A stretch of DNA of 64,000 nt from CAVPTL01 sp963708725 (GCA_963708725.1 CAVPTL010000002.1:62001-126000); one strand, 5' to 3'; positions 33,952 through 43,471 are shown, numbered from the stretch's first letter. Notes: generated by a model not told the origin, from the sequence alone. Made by a program: numbers and translations.

Positions 33952-34805
33952 CCGCCCCAAAGCGCGAGCATCGCCGCCGCGACCTCGTCGGCGGCCGCAT
34001 CGGGGATCGCCGTCGAAGCCCGTTCCAGCACGAGCAGCCGCGCACCGGGGATCTCGCGCGCGAGCGCTTCGGCGTTGCCGACTGGGAAGAACGGGTCGCG
34101 GCGGCCGTGCACCACCAGAGCCGGGATCGCAAGCTCGGGCAGGCGCTCGCGCCACCGCGGCCTGCAGTTGAGTTTGGAGAACACCATCGCCCTCTGGTTC
34201 GCCATCTGCACAGCGGGCTCTGTACTCGGCGTACGGTCCCAGATGCGCTCGGCTGTCGCCCGGGCTTCGGTGGGGTCGTTGCCGAGGATCTCCGCACCCT
34301 CGGCGGCTTGCTCTGCCACGGCGGCGCGGTCTGACCAGTCGGGCATGGAGCGCGAGAACAGCCTTTCCATCGTCGCCGCGTCATGATCGGGCAGGTCGTC
34401 GTCGACCCGGCCCGGGGCGACGGGCCGGGTTCCCACGACGGTGAGTGCCGAGAACCGGTGCGGGTGGTCGAGCGCGGCGACCTGGGCGACCATTCCGCCA
34501 ACGCCGATGCCGGCGAGGTGCGCCGGCCGATCGTCGAGTTCGCGGGCCAGTGCCGCCGCGTCGACGGCAAGGTCCCGCAACGTGTACCCCGGAGCCTCGG
34601 GTTCGACCGTGGTCGACGCGCCGGAATCCCGCAGGTCATACCGAACGACGTGGCGGCCGCCACGTGCGATTGCCGTGCATAACGCGTCTGGCCAGGAGAG
34701 CATGGTGGTGCCGCCCGCCAGCAGAACCAGCGGTGCTGCCGCGTCGCCGAAGTGCTCGACTCCGAGCACAACCCCGTTTGCCTCGACCGTCTTGTCGTTT
34801 CCCAT
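33948..34805 (-). CDS. Alpha/beta-hydrolase-fold protein lacking nucleophile and catalytic His
   Basis: The 285-residue sequence has the whole fold of the enol-lactonase/haloperoxidase group: VRYDLRDSGAST, AHLAGIGVGGMVAQVAAL, PALVVHGRRDPFFPVGNAEAL. The nucleophile elbow normally reads GxSxGG; here it is GIGVGG, with Gly in place of Ser. The loop that should hold the catalytic His reads ERASTAIPD. Only the Asp (HGRRD) remains. I checked both substitutions against the nucleotide sequence. It is thus probably a non-hydrolytic member, perhaps a binding or regulatory protein. GGAG-rich sequence precedes the ATG. Confidence 0.82.
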   Translation of the reverse strand: MGNDKTVEANGVVLGVEHFGDAAAPLVLLAGGTTMLSWPDALCTAIARGGRHVVRYDLRDSGASTTVEPEAPGYTLRDLAVDAAALARELDDRPAHLAGIGVGGMVAQVAALDHPHRFSALTVVGTRPVAPGRVDDDLPDHDAATMERLFSRSMPDWSDRAAVAEQAAEGAEILGNDPTEARATAERIWDRTPSTEPAVQMANQRAMVFSKLNCRPRWRERLPELAIPALVVHGRRDPFFPVGNAEALAREIPGARLLVLERASTAIPDAAADEVAAAMLALWGG

Positions 34806-35031
34806 GTGGTTCTCCGTCTCCTCGTGGTGTCCAATCGAAGAGACCGCGGAAACCGTGAAAACTCATCGCGGGATTGACCACCCGCCCCGATCTCCTGAAG
34901 CGCCCCGCAGTCGGCTTGCTAGGTGCAGTAGGACAGGAGTTCGTCGCGGCGCGTCCGCGGTCGAGCAAAGGGCGTACGATCTGCTGAAGTCGTCCGGCAC
35001 TACCGCCGGGCGTTGAACCAGGGGAGAGCGC

Positions 35032-35295
35032 ATGCCCACCGTGATCGGCTATCACGACGTCAAGGACACCAAGCACTGGCTGGCCTCGCCCAAGCGCGAA
35101 GAGGTGTTCGGCCCTCTCGGTGTCACGAACATCCGTACGTTCGTCGATCCGCAGAATCCGACCCGGGTTGGGCTGCTCATGGACGTTGCCGACATGGACG
35201 CCGTCATGGCCTTCATGCAGACCGAAGCGGCGGCTGAGGCGATGGAGCATGACGGCGTGGTGACAGAGACGCTTGTGATCCTCGTCGAGGCGTAG
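35032..35295 (+). CDS. Small conserved hypothetical protein, ferredoxin-like-fold candidate
   Basis: The 87-residue protein (HDVKDTKHWLASPKREEVFG, then GLLMDVADMDAVMAFM, and DGVVTETLVILVE) has a beta-alpha-beta pattern as in ABM/dimeric alpha-beta barrel proteins. AGGGGAGAG precedes the ATG. The upstream 226 bases show no other gene. No function is assigned. Confidence 0.7.
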   Translation: MPTVIGYHDVKDTKHWLASPKREEVFGPLGVTNIRTFVDPQNPTRVGLLMDVADMDAVMAFMQTEAAAEAMEHDGVVTETLVILVEA

Positions 35296-35325
35296 CTCGC
35301 ACTCCGCGGCGGGCGCGTCGGCGTG

Positions 35326-35802
35326 TTAACTCGTTGCCGACGCCTTGTCACTCACGGTCGTCGCTTCCTTGCCGGCGACATGGACCGGGATTGCGAGGAC
35401 CGGGCAGGGCGACAGGTGAAGCAGGCGCTGAGTGACCGAGCCCAGCAAGAGCCCGGCGGCCGCACCGTGGCCGCGCGTGCCGATAACAATTACGTCAGCT
35501 CGGAGTCCACTGGCGACGTCGGCGATAATCCGAGCGGGACCGCCGTGGACCGTCGAGACCACTTGCAAATGCACGTCGAATCCGGCGTCGGAGAGGCCAT
35601 GCACGGCGGTCTCGATCTGCTTGACGATCTCGGTCTCTTGGAGATTGGCCGGCTGGCCGCCGACGGCTCGCCCGACCAGCACTTCTCGCACATGGACGAC
35701 CTCGATGTGCGCGGACTGATCCGCAGCGAGTTGCTGCGCGTAGCGGAGGCCCGCCATCGACTGTTCGGAGCCGTCGAGCGAGACCACGATCTTGGAGAAC
35801 AT
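35326..35802 (-). CDS. Universal stress protein, single domain
   Basis: From the ATG at 35802 (AAAGGAA upstream) the protein has 158 residues. It has SKIVVSLDGSEQSMAGLRYA, VIVIGTRGHGAAAGLLLGSVTQRLLHLSPCPVLAIP, which contains the USP ATP-binding pattern G-2x-G-9x-GS. It is the last gene on the minus strand of the arginine deiminase locus, 70 bases after arcC, and may belong to it. Its role would be in survival under stress or low energy; no reaction is known. Confidence 0.9.
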   Translation of the reverse strand: MFSKIVVSLDGSEQSMAGLRYAQQLAADQSAHIEVVHVREVLVGRAVGGQPANLQETEIVKQIETAVHGLSDAGFDVHLQVVSTVHGGPARIIADVASGLRADVIVIGTRGHGAAAGLLLGSVTQRLLHLSPCPVLAIPVHVAGKEATTVSDKASATS

Positions 35803-35872
35803 GCTGGTTCCTTTCTCTGGACTGACGACAGGTTGTCGGCATGATGGGGTGGGTGGAAACCCACGGATCGCC

Positions 35873-36820
35873 TCACCGCCGCGATCCGGCCACGGAGCTC
35901 GCCCGAGGCGTGACAACCGTGCCGGAGCGGCCGTGAACGAGCTCGTCGATCTGGCGTAACGCCCCGATCACCGCTGGGCGGTTGGTTCGTTCGACGAAGC
36001 GACAGGCGGCGTCGACCTTGGGCGCCATCGATCCGGCGGCAAAGTCCATCTCGCGCAACTCGTGCGGATGGACCGCGTGGATGTCGTAGGCATCGGGTGT
36101 TCCCCGTTGGGCTTCGACCGCTGTCACATCGGTGACGATGATCAGCATGTCCGCATCGAGCTCCTCAGCAAGTAACGCTGCGGAGAGGTCTTTGTCGATT
36201 ACCGCTTCGACCCCGACGAGGCCCTGGCTCGACTCGACGACCGGTATTCCCCCTCCGCCACCGCAGATGACAGTGACGCCGGCGTCCAGCAGGATGCGGA
36301 GGGTCTCGAGTTCAACGATCTCCCGGGGTGCGGGTGAAGCGACGACTCGCCGGAAATGGTCGCCGTCGGCGGCGACCGTCCAGCCTCGTTGTTCGGCCAG
36401 TCGGGTGGCGGTTGCTTCGTCGTAGACCGGGCCTATTGGTTTGGTCGGAGTGTTGAACGCGGGGTCGTTGGGGTCGACGATCACCTGGGTGAGGAGCGTC
36501 CCGATCGGCCGGGTTCCCAGATGGTTGCCGAGCGCTTGCTCGATCAGGTAACCGATCATGCCCTCGCTTTCGGCGCCAAGCACGTCGAGTGGAAACGGCT
36601 CTGTCCCTGGGACTGCCTCGGATTGGAGGGCGAGCAGGCCCACCTGCGGCCCGTTCCCGTGGGTGATTACGAGTCGGTACTCGTTCTCGAGCGCGGCGAT
36701 CGCAGCTGCGGCGGTCTCGATGTTTCGACGCTGGTGGTCGGAGTCGAGCCGCTCACCTCGCCGAAGCAGCGCGTTTCCGCCGAGTGCGATCACCACCAGT
36801 GGTTTGCGATTCGGCGTCAT
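35873..36820 (-). CDS. arcC: Carbamate kinase
   Basis: The 315-residue protein has VVIALGGNALLRRGERLDSDHQ, LVITHGNGPQVGLLALQSEA, TQVIVDPNDPAF, TVICGGGGGIPVV and the ending MAPKVDAACRFVER, matching carbamate kinase. It converts carbamoyl phosphate and ADP into ATP, CO2 and ammonia, the energy-yielding last step of the ADI pathway. Its ATG overlaps the OTC stop (ATGA), so both are coupled. Confidence 0.95.
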   Translation of the reverse strand: MTPNRKPLVVIALGGNALLRRGERLDSDHQRRNIETAAAAIAALENEYRLVITHGNGPQVGLLALQSEAVPGTEPFPLDVLGAESEGMIGYLIEQALGNHLGTRPIGTLLTQVIVDPNDPAFNTPTKPIGPVYDEATATRLAEQRGWTVAADGDHFRRVVASPAPREIVELETLRILLDAGVTVICGGGGGIPVVESSQGLVGVEAVIDKDLSAALLAEELDADMLIIVTDVTAVEAQRGTPDAYDIHAVHPHELREMDFAAGSMAPKVDAACRFVERTNRPAVIGALRQIDELVHGRSGTVVTPRASSVAGSRR

Positions 36821-37782
36821 TCCGACACCCACGCGTTTCGGATGAGCGAGTGCAGCAGTGCCTCTTCGGTCGGGAGCCGGTTCGCCGCTTGCTTCCAGAC
36901 CACGCTCCGAGGTCCGTCGATCACCTCGGCGGTGACTTCCTCGCCGCGGTGGGCTGGGAGGCAGTGCATGAAGATGGCGTGCGGGGCGGCCAGGTTCATG
37001 AGGTCGGCGGTGACCCGAAACGGTTCGAGCTGCTTCAGGCGGGTGGCACGTTCTGACTCTTCGCCCATGGACACCCAGACGTCGGTGTAGACGGCGTCTG
37101 CTCCTCTGACCGCGTCGCGGGGATCCTCGACGACGGTGACGTGGCTTCCGTGCTCAGAGGCGAGCCGTTCAAGCCGCTGAGTCTCTCCACCGCCGATCTG
37201 ATAGTGCTTTGGAGAGGCGACGACGACTTCGATTCCGGTGAGCGCACCCGCTTCCATGAGGGAGCGTGCGACGTTGTCGCCGTCTCCGATGAATGCCAGT
37301 CGCAGTCCCTGGATGTCGCCGAAGTGTTCGCGCAAGGTGAAGAAGTCGGCCAGCGCCTGGCACGGGTGATGCTGGTCGGTCAGCGCGTTGATCACGGGAA
37401 CGTCGCTTGCGTCGGCGATCGCTTCGACCATGCGCTGGTCGAAGCTGCGAACCACGATCGCGGCCGAGTAGCCGGCGAGCACGCGGGCGGTATCCGAGAT
37501 CGGCTCGCCGCGTCCCAGCTGGAGCTCGTCGGGCCGCAGCCAAAGCGCGGTCATGCCGAGTCGCGCTGCCGCGGCGGCGAACGACACTCTGGTTCGCGTG
37601 GAGGGCTTTTCGAAGTAGCAGGAAATCATTCGGCCCCGAAGCTCGCAGTGCCACTTGTAGGGGTCTGCCTTCATGTATTCGGCGATGTGAAGGATGTGGG
37701 CGAACTGGTGCCGGGTGAGATCGGTGATCCGGAGCAGGTCGGTAGGTGGCGCGTGCTCGATTTCTGTCGCGGAGGCGGTCAT
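36817..37782 (-). CDS. arcB: Ornithine carbamoyltransferase (catabolic)
   Basis: This 321-residue enzyme has the carbamoyl-phosphate loop FEKPSTRTRVSF (STRTR at 61-65), HPCQALAD (139-146), DVWVSMGEE with the ornithine loop SMG, and the active-site FMHCLPAHRGEE. Lying between arcA and arcC it should run in the catabolic direction, making ornithine and carbamoyl phosphate from citrulline. The sequence alone does not exclude a biosynthetic argF role. Confidence 0.94.
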   Translation of the reverse strand: MTASATEIEHAPPTDLLRITDLTRHQFAHILHIAEYMKADPYKWHCELRGRMISCYFEKPSTRTRVSFAAAAARLGMTALWLRPDELQLGRGEPISDTARVLAGYSAAIVVRSFDQRMVEAIADASDVPVINALTDQHHPCQALADFFTLREHFGDIQGLRLAFIGDGDNVARSLMEAGALTGIEVVVASPKHYQIGGGETQRLERLASEHGSHVTVVEDPRDAVRGADAVYTDVWVSMGEESERATRLKQLEPFRVTADLMNLAAPHAIFMHCLPAHRGEEVTAEVIDGPRSVVWKQAANRLPTEEALLHSLIRNAWVSE

Positions 37783-37801
37783 GTGGTTGGATCCTCTCGG
37801 T

Positions 37802-39082
37802 CTAGGCGGGGTCTCGGAGGATTGGGCAGGACATGCAGCGTGGGCCGCCGCGTCCGCGTCCGAGCTCGGCTCCGGCGATGGTGATCACTTCGATGCCCTC
37901 GTGCCGAAGGCGCGTGTTGGTGTCGACATTTCGTTCGTAGGCGACGACGACTCCCGGCGAGACTGCCAGGACGTTGTTGCCGTCGTCCCACTGTTCGCGA
38001 GCAGCCTCGTAGCGGTCGCCTCCTGTTTCGATCAGGCGGAGCTGATCGATGTCGAGTGCCTCTGCGAGCGCATCGAACAGGTCGGGAACCTGGGTGATCG
38101 AGAGTTCCCGTCCATCCGCCGCGGTGGCATCCTCGCTCGGTGAGAGCGAGTATGCGGTGAGGTTTTGGCGTAGCTCGGGGTAGATGGTGAACGCGTCGCG
38201 GTCGACCATCGTCATGACCGTGTCGAGGTGCATCGCTGAGCGCCGCTTTGGGAGTACCACGGCGATCACTTGTCGGGCTGCACCGGCATCAAATAGCCGC
38301 TTGGCCATGGCCTCGACGGCGGCGGGTTGGCTGCGCTCGCCCATGCCGATCAAGACACAGCCGTTGCCGACAACCAGCACGTCGCCGCCTTCGAGCGTCG
38401 CCGGCTCACCCAGGTTATCGCTCCAAAACGTCGGCGCGGCCGCGGCGATGGAGGGGTGATGGCGGTAAATCAGATCAACGTTGACCGCTTCGCGAACGCG
38501 GGCGGGTTTGGCCATCGAGTTCACGGTGACGCCGTCGTAGATCCACGCTGACGTGTCGCGGGTGAACAGGTGGTTGGGAAGTGGCGCAAGCACGAACTCA
38601 TCGCCGGCAGCGACCTGGGCCGCCAGCGAGGTACCCAACCGCGGCAGCTCGTCGAACGTGACTCCGGAGATCGCCACCTCGGTCAGATCTGCGGGTCCGA
38701 GCTCGGCCAGCCACCGGTTCAGATGCTTGGTGAGATGTGCGCCGTGTGCGGCGGCGTTCAGGATGGTGTTGATGAACCCGGCTCGAATCGGTGCACTTTC
38801 GAGCGTTTCGGCGAGTAGCTGGTGGAGGTAGAGCACCTCGACCCCGGCTTCAACCAGCGTGTCGGCGAAGGCATCGTGCTCCTGGCGGGCCCGCTTTACC
38901 CAAAGGACATCGTCGAATAGCAGGCTGTCCTTGTTGGTTGGGGTGAGCCGCTTCAACTCGTTCCCGGGGCGGTGCAGCATCACTCGACGGAGTGTCCCGA
39001 CCTCGGATGAGACTCCCACGAGGGGGGCGGTGTGAGCGCCCCCCTGCGGGTCGACGGCGGTGTGCGTCAACTGGTCAGGCAT
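37802..39082 (-). CDS. arcA: Arginine deiminase
   Basis: From the ATG at 39082 the protein has 426 residues. It has the ADI features: VGVSSEVGTLRRVMLHRPGNELKRLTP, FTRDTSAWIYDG, LEGGDVLVVGNGCVLIGMGERS, AMHLDTVMTMVD (the catalytic His) and the nucleophile Cys in GGPRCMSCPI (C416). It hydrolyses arginine to citrulline and ammonia. Only one base separates it from the antiporter stop, and it is followed after 19 bases by arcB. Confidence 0.95.
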   Translation of the reverse strand: MPDQLTHTAVDPQGGAHTAPLVGVSSEVGTLRRVMLHRPGNELKRLTPTNKDSLLFDDVLWVKRARQEHDAFADTLVEAGVEVLYLHQLLAETLESAPIRAGFINTILNAAAHGAHLTKHLNRWLAELGPADLTEVAISGVTFDELPRLGTSLAAQVAAGDEFVLAPLPNHLFTRDTSAWIYDGVTVNSMAKPARVREAVNVDLIYRHHPSIAAAAPTFWSDNLGEPATLEGGDVLVVGNGCVLIGMGERSQPAAVEAMAKRLFDAGAARQVIAVVLPKRRSAMHLDTVMTMVDRDAFTIYPELRQNLTAYSLSPSEDATAADGRELSITQVPDLFDALAEALDIDQLRLIETGGDRYEAAREQWDDGNNVLAVSPGVVVAYERNVDTNTRLRHEGIEVITIAGAELGRGRGGPRCMSCPILRDPA

Positions 39083-39083
39083 G

Positions 39084-40529
39084 TCAGTGCCCAACCTTTT
39101 CGAAGGTGGTCGATGCGGTGACCGAGCCAGGTGCGAGCGGCGGGATGGTCGCGGCCTGGGTGGCGGCGTTCCTGGCGTTGCGCCACTTGATGTAGACGTA
39201 GACAGGGATGCCGGCCATGAGCAGCAGGAAGCCCTGGGCGATGTACTCCTGCCCGGCTCCGTAGATCATCCAGAACGAGTAGGCAAAGGCCAGGATCGCG
39301 ATCGTTGCATCGCGTGCAACCCGGCGGCCGGTGAAGTTCTCGCGATCGTTGAACATCTGCATCAGCTGGGCCGCTGCCGCAAATGCGTACGGCACCAGCG
39401 TGGTCAGCGTCGCCAGGATGATGACCTTGGTGAAGGTGTCGGTCAGAGACGACTGGTAGTTCATCGCCATCAGCCCGGTGAGCAGCACCGACGAGGCCAC
39501 GAGACCGACGATTGGCGTCTTGCGGGTTCCGCTGACCTGTGCAAACTGGCGCGGGAAGAGCCCGTCTTCAGCGGCGGCCAGAGGAATGCGGCCCTGGATC
39601 AGAATCCAACCGTTCAGCGCCCCGAAGGTCGAGATCATCGCAACCGCCGCGATCAGCTTTCCGGGAGACACACCGAGCACCGAGTTTCCGAACATGACCT
39701 GGGCGGCGTCGGCGAACGGCGCCGGCGAGTTTGCGAGCTTGGCGCTTGGAATGACACCCATCACAGCGACCGTCGAAATCACATACAGCGCGGTCACGGC
39801 GAGGGTTCCGAAGATCGTGGCGCGGGGCAATGTCCGCTTGACGTCCTTGATCTCCTCGGCCGGCACGGTCGCCGACTCCAGACCCAGGAATGCCCACAGT
39901 GTCAGTGTCGCCGCGAATGAGATGGCGTGGAAATGACCGATCAGGCTGCCGTGGTTGGGATCAAACGGGGAGAAGTTGGCGGTGTTGATGTAGAACAGTC
40001 CGATCACGCCGATCAGCAGCAGCGGTACGAACTTGAGGACGGTGGTGACGACCTGCATCACTCCCGACTCCCGCACGCCGGCCATGTTGACGAGCGTCAG
40101 CCCCCAGATAACCGCGAGTCCGAGCCCGAAGGCGAGCGCGTTATTGGTAGCGAGACTCGGCCAAAAGACGCTGGCGTAGCTGACGAAGATGACCGCGATG
40201 GCGGCGTTTCCCGCCCAGGCCGCGATCCAGTAGCCCCAGGCAGTCCAGAAGCCTGCGAAGTCGCCGAATGCGATGCGCGTGTACGCATACGGTCCGCCGG
40301 TGCGGGGATACGCGCGGCCCAGGTTGGCGAATACCAGCGCCAGGAGAATCGCACCGGCGCCGGTGAATAGCCAGGCCAGCAGCGCGATTGGGCCGGTGCC
40401 GGCGAGTGCGGAGGGAAGTCCGAACACGCCCGAACCGACCATGTTTCCGACCACGAGCGCCGTGGCCATCGAGAGGCCAAGCGACCGCTTGAGCTTGGGG
40501 CGCTTTGCGCTGCTGGATACCACTGACAT
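39084..40529 (-). CDS. APC-family amino acid permease, probable arginine:ornithine antiporter
   Basis: From the ATG at 40529 (GGGGGATCGTC upstream) the protein has 481 residues and about twelve membrane segments. ALVVGNMVGSGVFGLPSALAG, GRAYPRTGGPYAYTR, WAFLGLESATVPAEEIKDVKRTLPRA are APC superfamily motifs. As the first gene of the ADI operon its likely role is ArcD-like exchange of arginine for ornithine, inferred from context. The 232 bases upstream should hold the operon promoter; I see no clear FNR- or ArgR-type site there. Confidence 0.88.
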   Translation of the reverse strand: MSVVSSSAKRPKLKRSLGLSMATALVVGNMVGSGVFGLPSALAGTGPIALLAWLFTGAGAILLALVFANLGRAYPRTGGPYAYTRIAFGDFAGFWTAWGYWIAAWAGNAAIAVIFVSYASVFWPSLATNNALAFGLGLAVIWGLTLVNMAGVRESGVMQVVTTVLKFVPLLLIGVIGLFYINTANFSPFDPNHGSLIGHFHAISFAATLTLWAFLGLESATVPAEEIKDVKRTLPRATIFGTLAVTALYVISTVAVMGVIPSAKLANSPAPFADAAQVMFGNSVLGVSPGKLIAAVAMISTFGALNGWILIQGRIPLAAAEDGLFPRQFAQVSGTRKTPIVGLVASSVLLTGLMAMNYQSSLTDTFTKVIILATLTTLVPYAFAAAAQLMQMFNDRENFTGRRVARDATIAILAFAYSFWMIYGAGQEYIAQGFLLLMAGIPVYVYIKWRNARNAATQAATIPPLAPGSVTASTTFEKVGH

Positions 40530-40761
40530 GACGATCCCCCTGACGAGATGGGCTGAAGTTGCCTGCCCATTGCACCTCCACACAGGTGCGATCGCATGGG
40601 TGGATCCACGGGATACCTACGCGGGAAACTACGCAGCACCGGAGTGCATCCACGGATGGCGGGGCATCAAGGGCGGTGAACAATCAGACGCACAATGTTG
40701 ACGCCGCAGTCACCACCAATCCTTTGCAGAGGCCGGGCTGTTGCTCGGTAAAGTCGCATCC

Positions 40762-41466
40762 ATGGAAAAGCTGCCCCGACCAGCGGAGCGCCATCTCAGC
40801 AGTCGCGTAAATTGGCTGCGGGCCGCCGTACTCGGCGCAAACGACGGGATCGTCTCGGTCGCCGCGATCATCGTGGGCGTGGCTGCCGCTCATTCGACGC
40901 GTTCTGCCATCGTGACCGCGGGGGTGGCCGGGCTTGTCGCCGGCGCCGCGTCGATGGCAGCGGGAGAGTACGTCTCGGTCAGCACACAGGCTGATTCGGA
41001 ACGGGCGGACCTCGCTCTCGAACGCCGAGAGCTCGTCGACGACCCGGACGGCGAGCAGGCCGAGCTCGCCGAGATTTACCGGGAGAGGGGACTCTCGCGG
41101 CAGTTGGCAGAGGACGTGGCAGCCGAGCTCAGTGCCAGCGACGATCTTCTCGCGGTCCATGCTCGTGACGAGCTTGGTATGACTGCGCTCTCCCACGCCC
41201 GGCCGTTCCAGGCGGCGGGCGCTTCGGCGGCCTCGTTCACGGTTGGCGCGGCTCTGCCGTTACTGGCGGTGATTCTTGCTCCCGCCTCTCTACGGATAAC
41301 GCTGACGATGGTGGCGACGCTTCTCGCGCTCGGGCTAACCGGTTGGGCTGGGGCACGCCTGGGTGGTGCACCTGCTGGTCGAGGCACGCTGCGGGTGCTC
41401 ATCTGGGGAGTCGCGGCGATGGCACTCACGATGCTTGTCGGGCGCCTCGTGGGCGCCACGGTATGA
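40762..41466 (+). CDS. VIT/CCC1-family iron or manganese transporter
   Basis: The 234-residue protein has the VIT1 features: NWLRAAVLGANDGIVSVAAIIVGV, GAASMAAGEYVSVSTQADSE, and a soluble segment LAEIYRERGLSRQLAEDVAAELS followed by three more hydrophobic helices. These proteins move Fe2+/Mn2+ out of the cytosol. It is divergent from the ADI operon. The ATG at 40762 has no strong ribosome binding site. Confidence 0.9.
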   Translation: MEKLPRPAERHLSSRVNWLRAAVLGANDGIVSVAAIIVGVAAAHSTRSAIVTAGVAGLVAGAASMAAGEYVSVSTQADSERADLALERRELVDDPDGEQAELAEIYRERGLSRQLAEDVAAELSASDDLLAVHARDELGMTALSHARPFQAAGASAASFTVGAALPLLAVILAPASLRITLTMVATLLALGLTGWAGARLGGAPAGRGTLRVLIWGVAAMALTMLVGRLVGATV

Positions 41467-41474
41467 ACTCTGGA

Positions 41475-42818
41475 TCAGGGGCGGGGCAGTGTGACGGTCG
41501 CGGTTGTGCCCCCGCCCGGTCGATCGTCGAGCGCGATCGTGCCGTTCTGGGCCTCGACCAGCGCCTTGGAGATCGCGAGGCCGAGTCCGACGCCGGTTCC
41601 GTCGTGTGCGAACCGGTTGAACAACCGACCGCGGATCGCCGGGTCGATTCCGCTCCCCCTGTCTGACACGGAGATCCGAACATGACCATCGTCTGCGGCG
41701 GCGGTGAGTTCGACGGGTGTCATTTCAGGGCTGTGCTCGTCAGCATTTCGCGCCAGGTTGAGAATGATCTGGCGTAGCACGTCGGGGTCGGCGGACACCA
41801 GAAGATCGCCGGGCGCGGCCACTGTCCAGTCCCGGGTATGCAGTCGCCGGAACTGCGACGCGATCGACTCGAGCAGCGGCTCGACGGCGACTTGCACGAT
41901 GCTCAGCCGCTCGGTCTCGGTGGCTCGGGCGAGTTGAAGCAAGCCGTCCACGAGTCTCGCCATCCGGTCGATCTCATCGATGGCAACCTCAAGCGCCTCG
42001 TTGCGCTCGGTGGCGGTGGCCTCGGGATTTTCTTCAAGCAGTTCGAGATGTCCGCGGGCGATCGTGAGCGGCGTGCGCAGCTCGTGTGACGCGTCTTCGA
42101 GGAACTGTTGCTGGGCGTCGAATGCGGCTTGAAGCCGGTTGAGCATCCGGTCGATGGCACCCGCCACTGCGCCGATCTCGTCTTGATTTTTGAGCCCGGT
42201 ACGGAGACTGAGCGCGTCGGGCGCGACCTCGTTTGCCAGGCTGGTGATGGTTTCCAACGGCCTCAATCCTCGTCTGGTAGCAACCCACGCGCCGATGAAC
42301 GTGAGGACGATCCCCACCGCGCCGGCGATGATGGTGGCGTGGAGTAATCCCTCCTCTGACTCGGTGAACGGTTGGAGCGGCGCCGCTGCCAGCGCGTACT
42401 CCCCGGCATCGATTGGGACGCTTGCGATCCTGAAACTCCCGTCTGGCAGGTGCAGCGTGGCCACGTGCTCGTGGCCGTCCAACATGTTCTGGGAACGGGC
42501 TTCTGCGAGCAGCAGTCTCGCGTCGCTGTTTGAGGCGACGATCTTGTGATCGTCGACGAGGGCGAGCAGATGGCCGGCCGCGACGGCCTCTCGGGCGTTG
42601 ACGAATCGCTCTGTGGACGGCGATTCGCTGCCGTGTTCGCTGCCTTCGGCCCGGCTGCCGAGGTTGCGGGCATCGACGCGCAGCGAATTGTCGACGCGGT
42701 TGAGGGTCTCGTGGCGGGTGAATCCGTAGACGGTGAGCAGGCTGATTGCCAGAACGACCACAGCGAGCGCTGCGTAGAGCAGCGCCAGGCGCGTGCGAAG
42801 CGAGGCTCTCCCGATCAC
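41475..42818 (-). CDS. Sensor histidine kinase (OmpR-type pair)
   Basis: This 447-residue kinase has membrane segments at about 10-33 and 160-181 with an extracytoplasmic sensing domain of ~125 residues between. A HAMP domain (about 182-232) leads to HisKA with DASHELRTPL (H245), the N box ILNLARNADEHSP and G boxes DRGSGIDPA and GVGLGLAIS. GTGA overlap with the regulator gene couples them. The sensed signal is unknown. Confidence 0.94.
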   Translation of the reverse strand: MIGRASLRTRLALLYAALAVVVLAISLLTVYGFTRHETLNRVDNSLRVDARNLGSRAEGSEHGSESPSTERFVNAREAVAAGHLLALVDDHKIVASNSDARLLLAEARSQNMLDGHEHVATLHLPDGSFRIASVPIDAGEYALAAAPLQPFTESEEGLLHATIIAGAVGIVLTFIGAWVATRRGLRPLETITSLANEVAPDALSLRTGLKNQDEIGAVAGAIDRMLNRLQAAFDAQQQFLEDASHELRTPLTIARGHLELLEENPEATATERNEALEVAIDEIDRMARLVDGLLQLARATETERLSIVQVAVEPLLESIASQFRRLHTRDWTVAAPGDLLVSADPDVLRQIILNLARNADEHSPEMTPVELTAAADDGHVRISVSDRGSGIDPAIRGRLFNRFAHDGTGVGLGLAISKALVEAQNGTIALDDRPGGGTTATVTLPRP

Positions 42819-43471
42819 GGTGTCATGCGGTAGCCGACGCCGCGAATCGTCTCGATGGAATCGGGCGCCAGCTTCTGCCTGAGATAGGCGATGTACACGT
42901 CGACGATGTTGGATTTCACGTCGGTCAGTGAGTCCCAGGCGCCGTCCACCAACTGCTGGCGCGAGAGCGTTTGGCCGACGTTTCGCATCAAATAGGCGAG
43001 CAGATTGAATTCACGATCCGACAGAACAAACAGTCCGAGCGGGGACTCCAGCTCGCGCTTGTAGGTGTTGAGTCGTGCGTCTCGGACGCGCAGCACCTCT
43101 GCCTGAGGCTCGATATCGCGTCGGATCTGAGCGCGAATACGGGCTGTGAGTTCCCGGAACGAAAACGGTTTGACGACGTAATCGACCGCTCCCAACTCCA
43201 GCCCATGGATTCGATCCTCGACCGCCGAGCGGGCGGTGAGCATGATGACCGGTACCCCGGGAACCACTCCTCGCAGCGCCTCCAGCAACTCGAAACCGTC
43301 CACCTCAGGCAGCATCACATCCAGGACGACCAGGGTCGGGGCGTTTGCTCGCGCCAGCGACAACGCATCATCAGCGTTTGCCGCCGACTCGACCTCGAAC
43401 CCCTGCGCACGGAGGCCTCGTTCCAACAGCTCTCTCAGGCGCGGCTCGTCATCGACTACGAGAAGATGCAT
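42815..43471 (-). CDS. OmpR-family response regulator
   Basis: The 218-residue protein has a receiver (VVDDEPRLRELLERGL, phospho-acceptor D51 in VVLDVMLPEVDG, Lys in DYVVKPFSF) and a C-terminal winged helix (LSDREFNLLAYLMRNVG, VDVYIAYLRQKL, IRGVGYRM). It is the first gene of the pair. It is divergent from the redox operon at 43604, which it may control. Confidence 0.94.
   Translation of the reverse strand: MHLLVVDDEPRLRELLERGLRAQGFEVESAANADDALSLARANAPTLVVLDVMLPEVDGFELLEALRGVVPGVPVIMLTARSAVEDRIHGLELGAVDYVVKPFSFRELTARIRAQIRRDIEPQAEVLRVRDARLNTYKRELESPLGLFVLSDREFNLLAYLMRNVGQTLSRQQLVDGAWDSLTDVKSNIVDVYIAYLRQKLAPDSIETIRGVGYRMTP

Noticed and set aside
40588..40597. Palindrome TGCGATCGCA upstream of the arginine deiminase operon
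   Set aside because: Ten bases with no flanking symmetry; such palindromes occur by chance at this GC content, and no matching copy was seen near the other arc genes.
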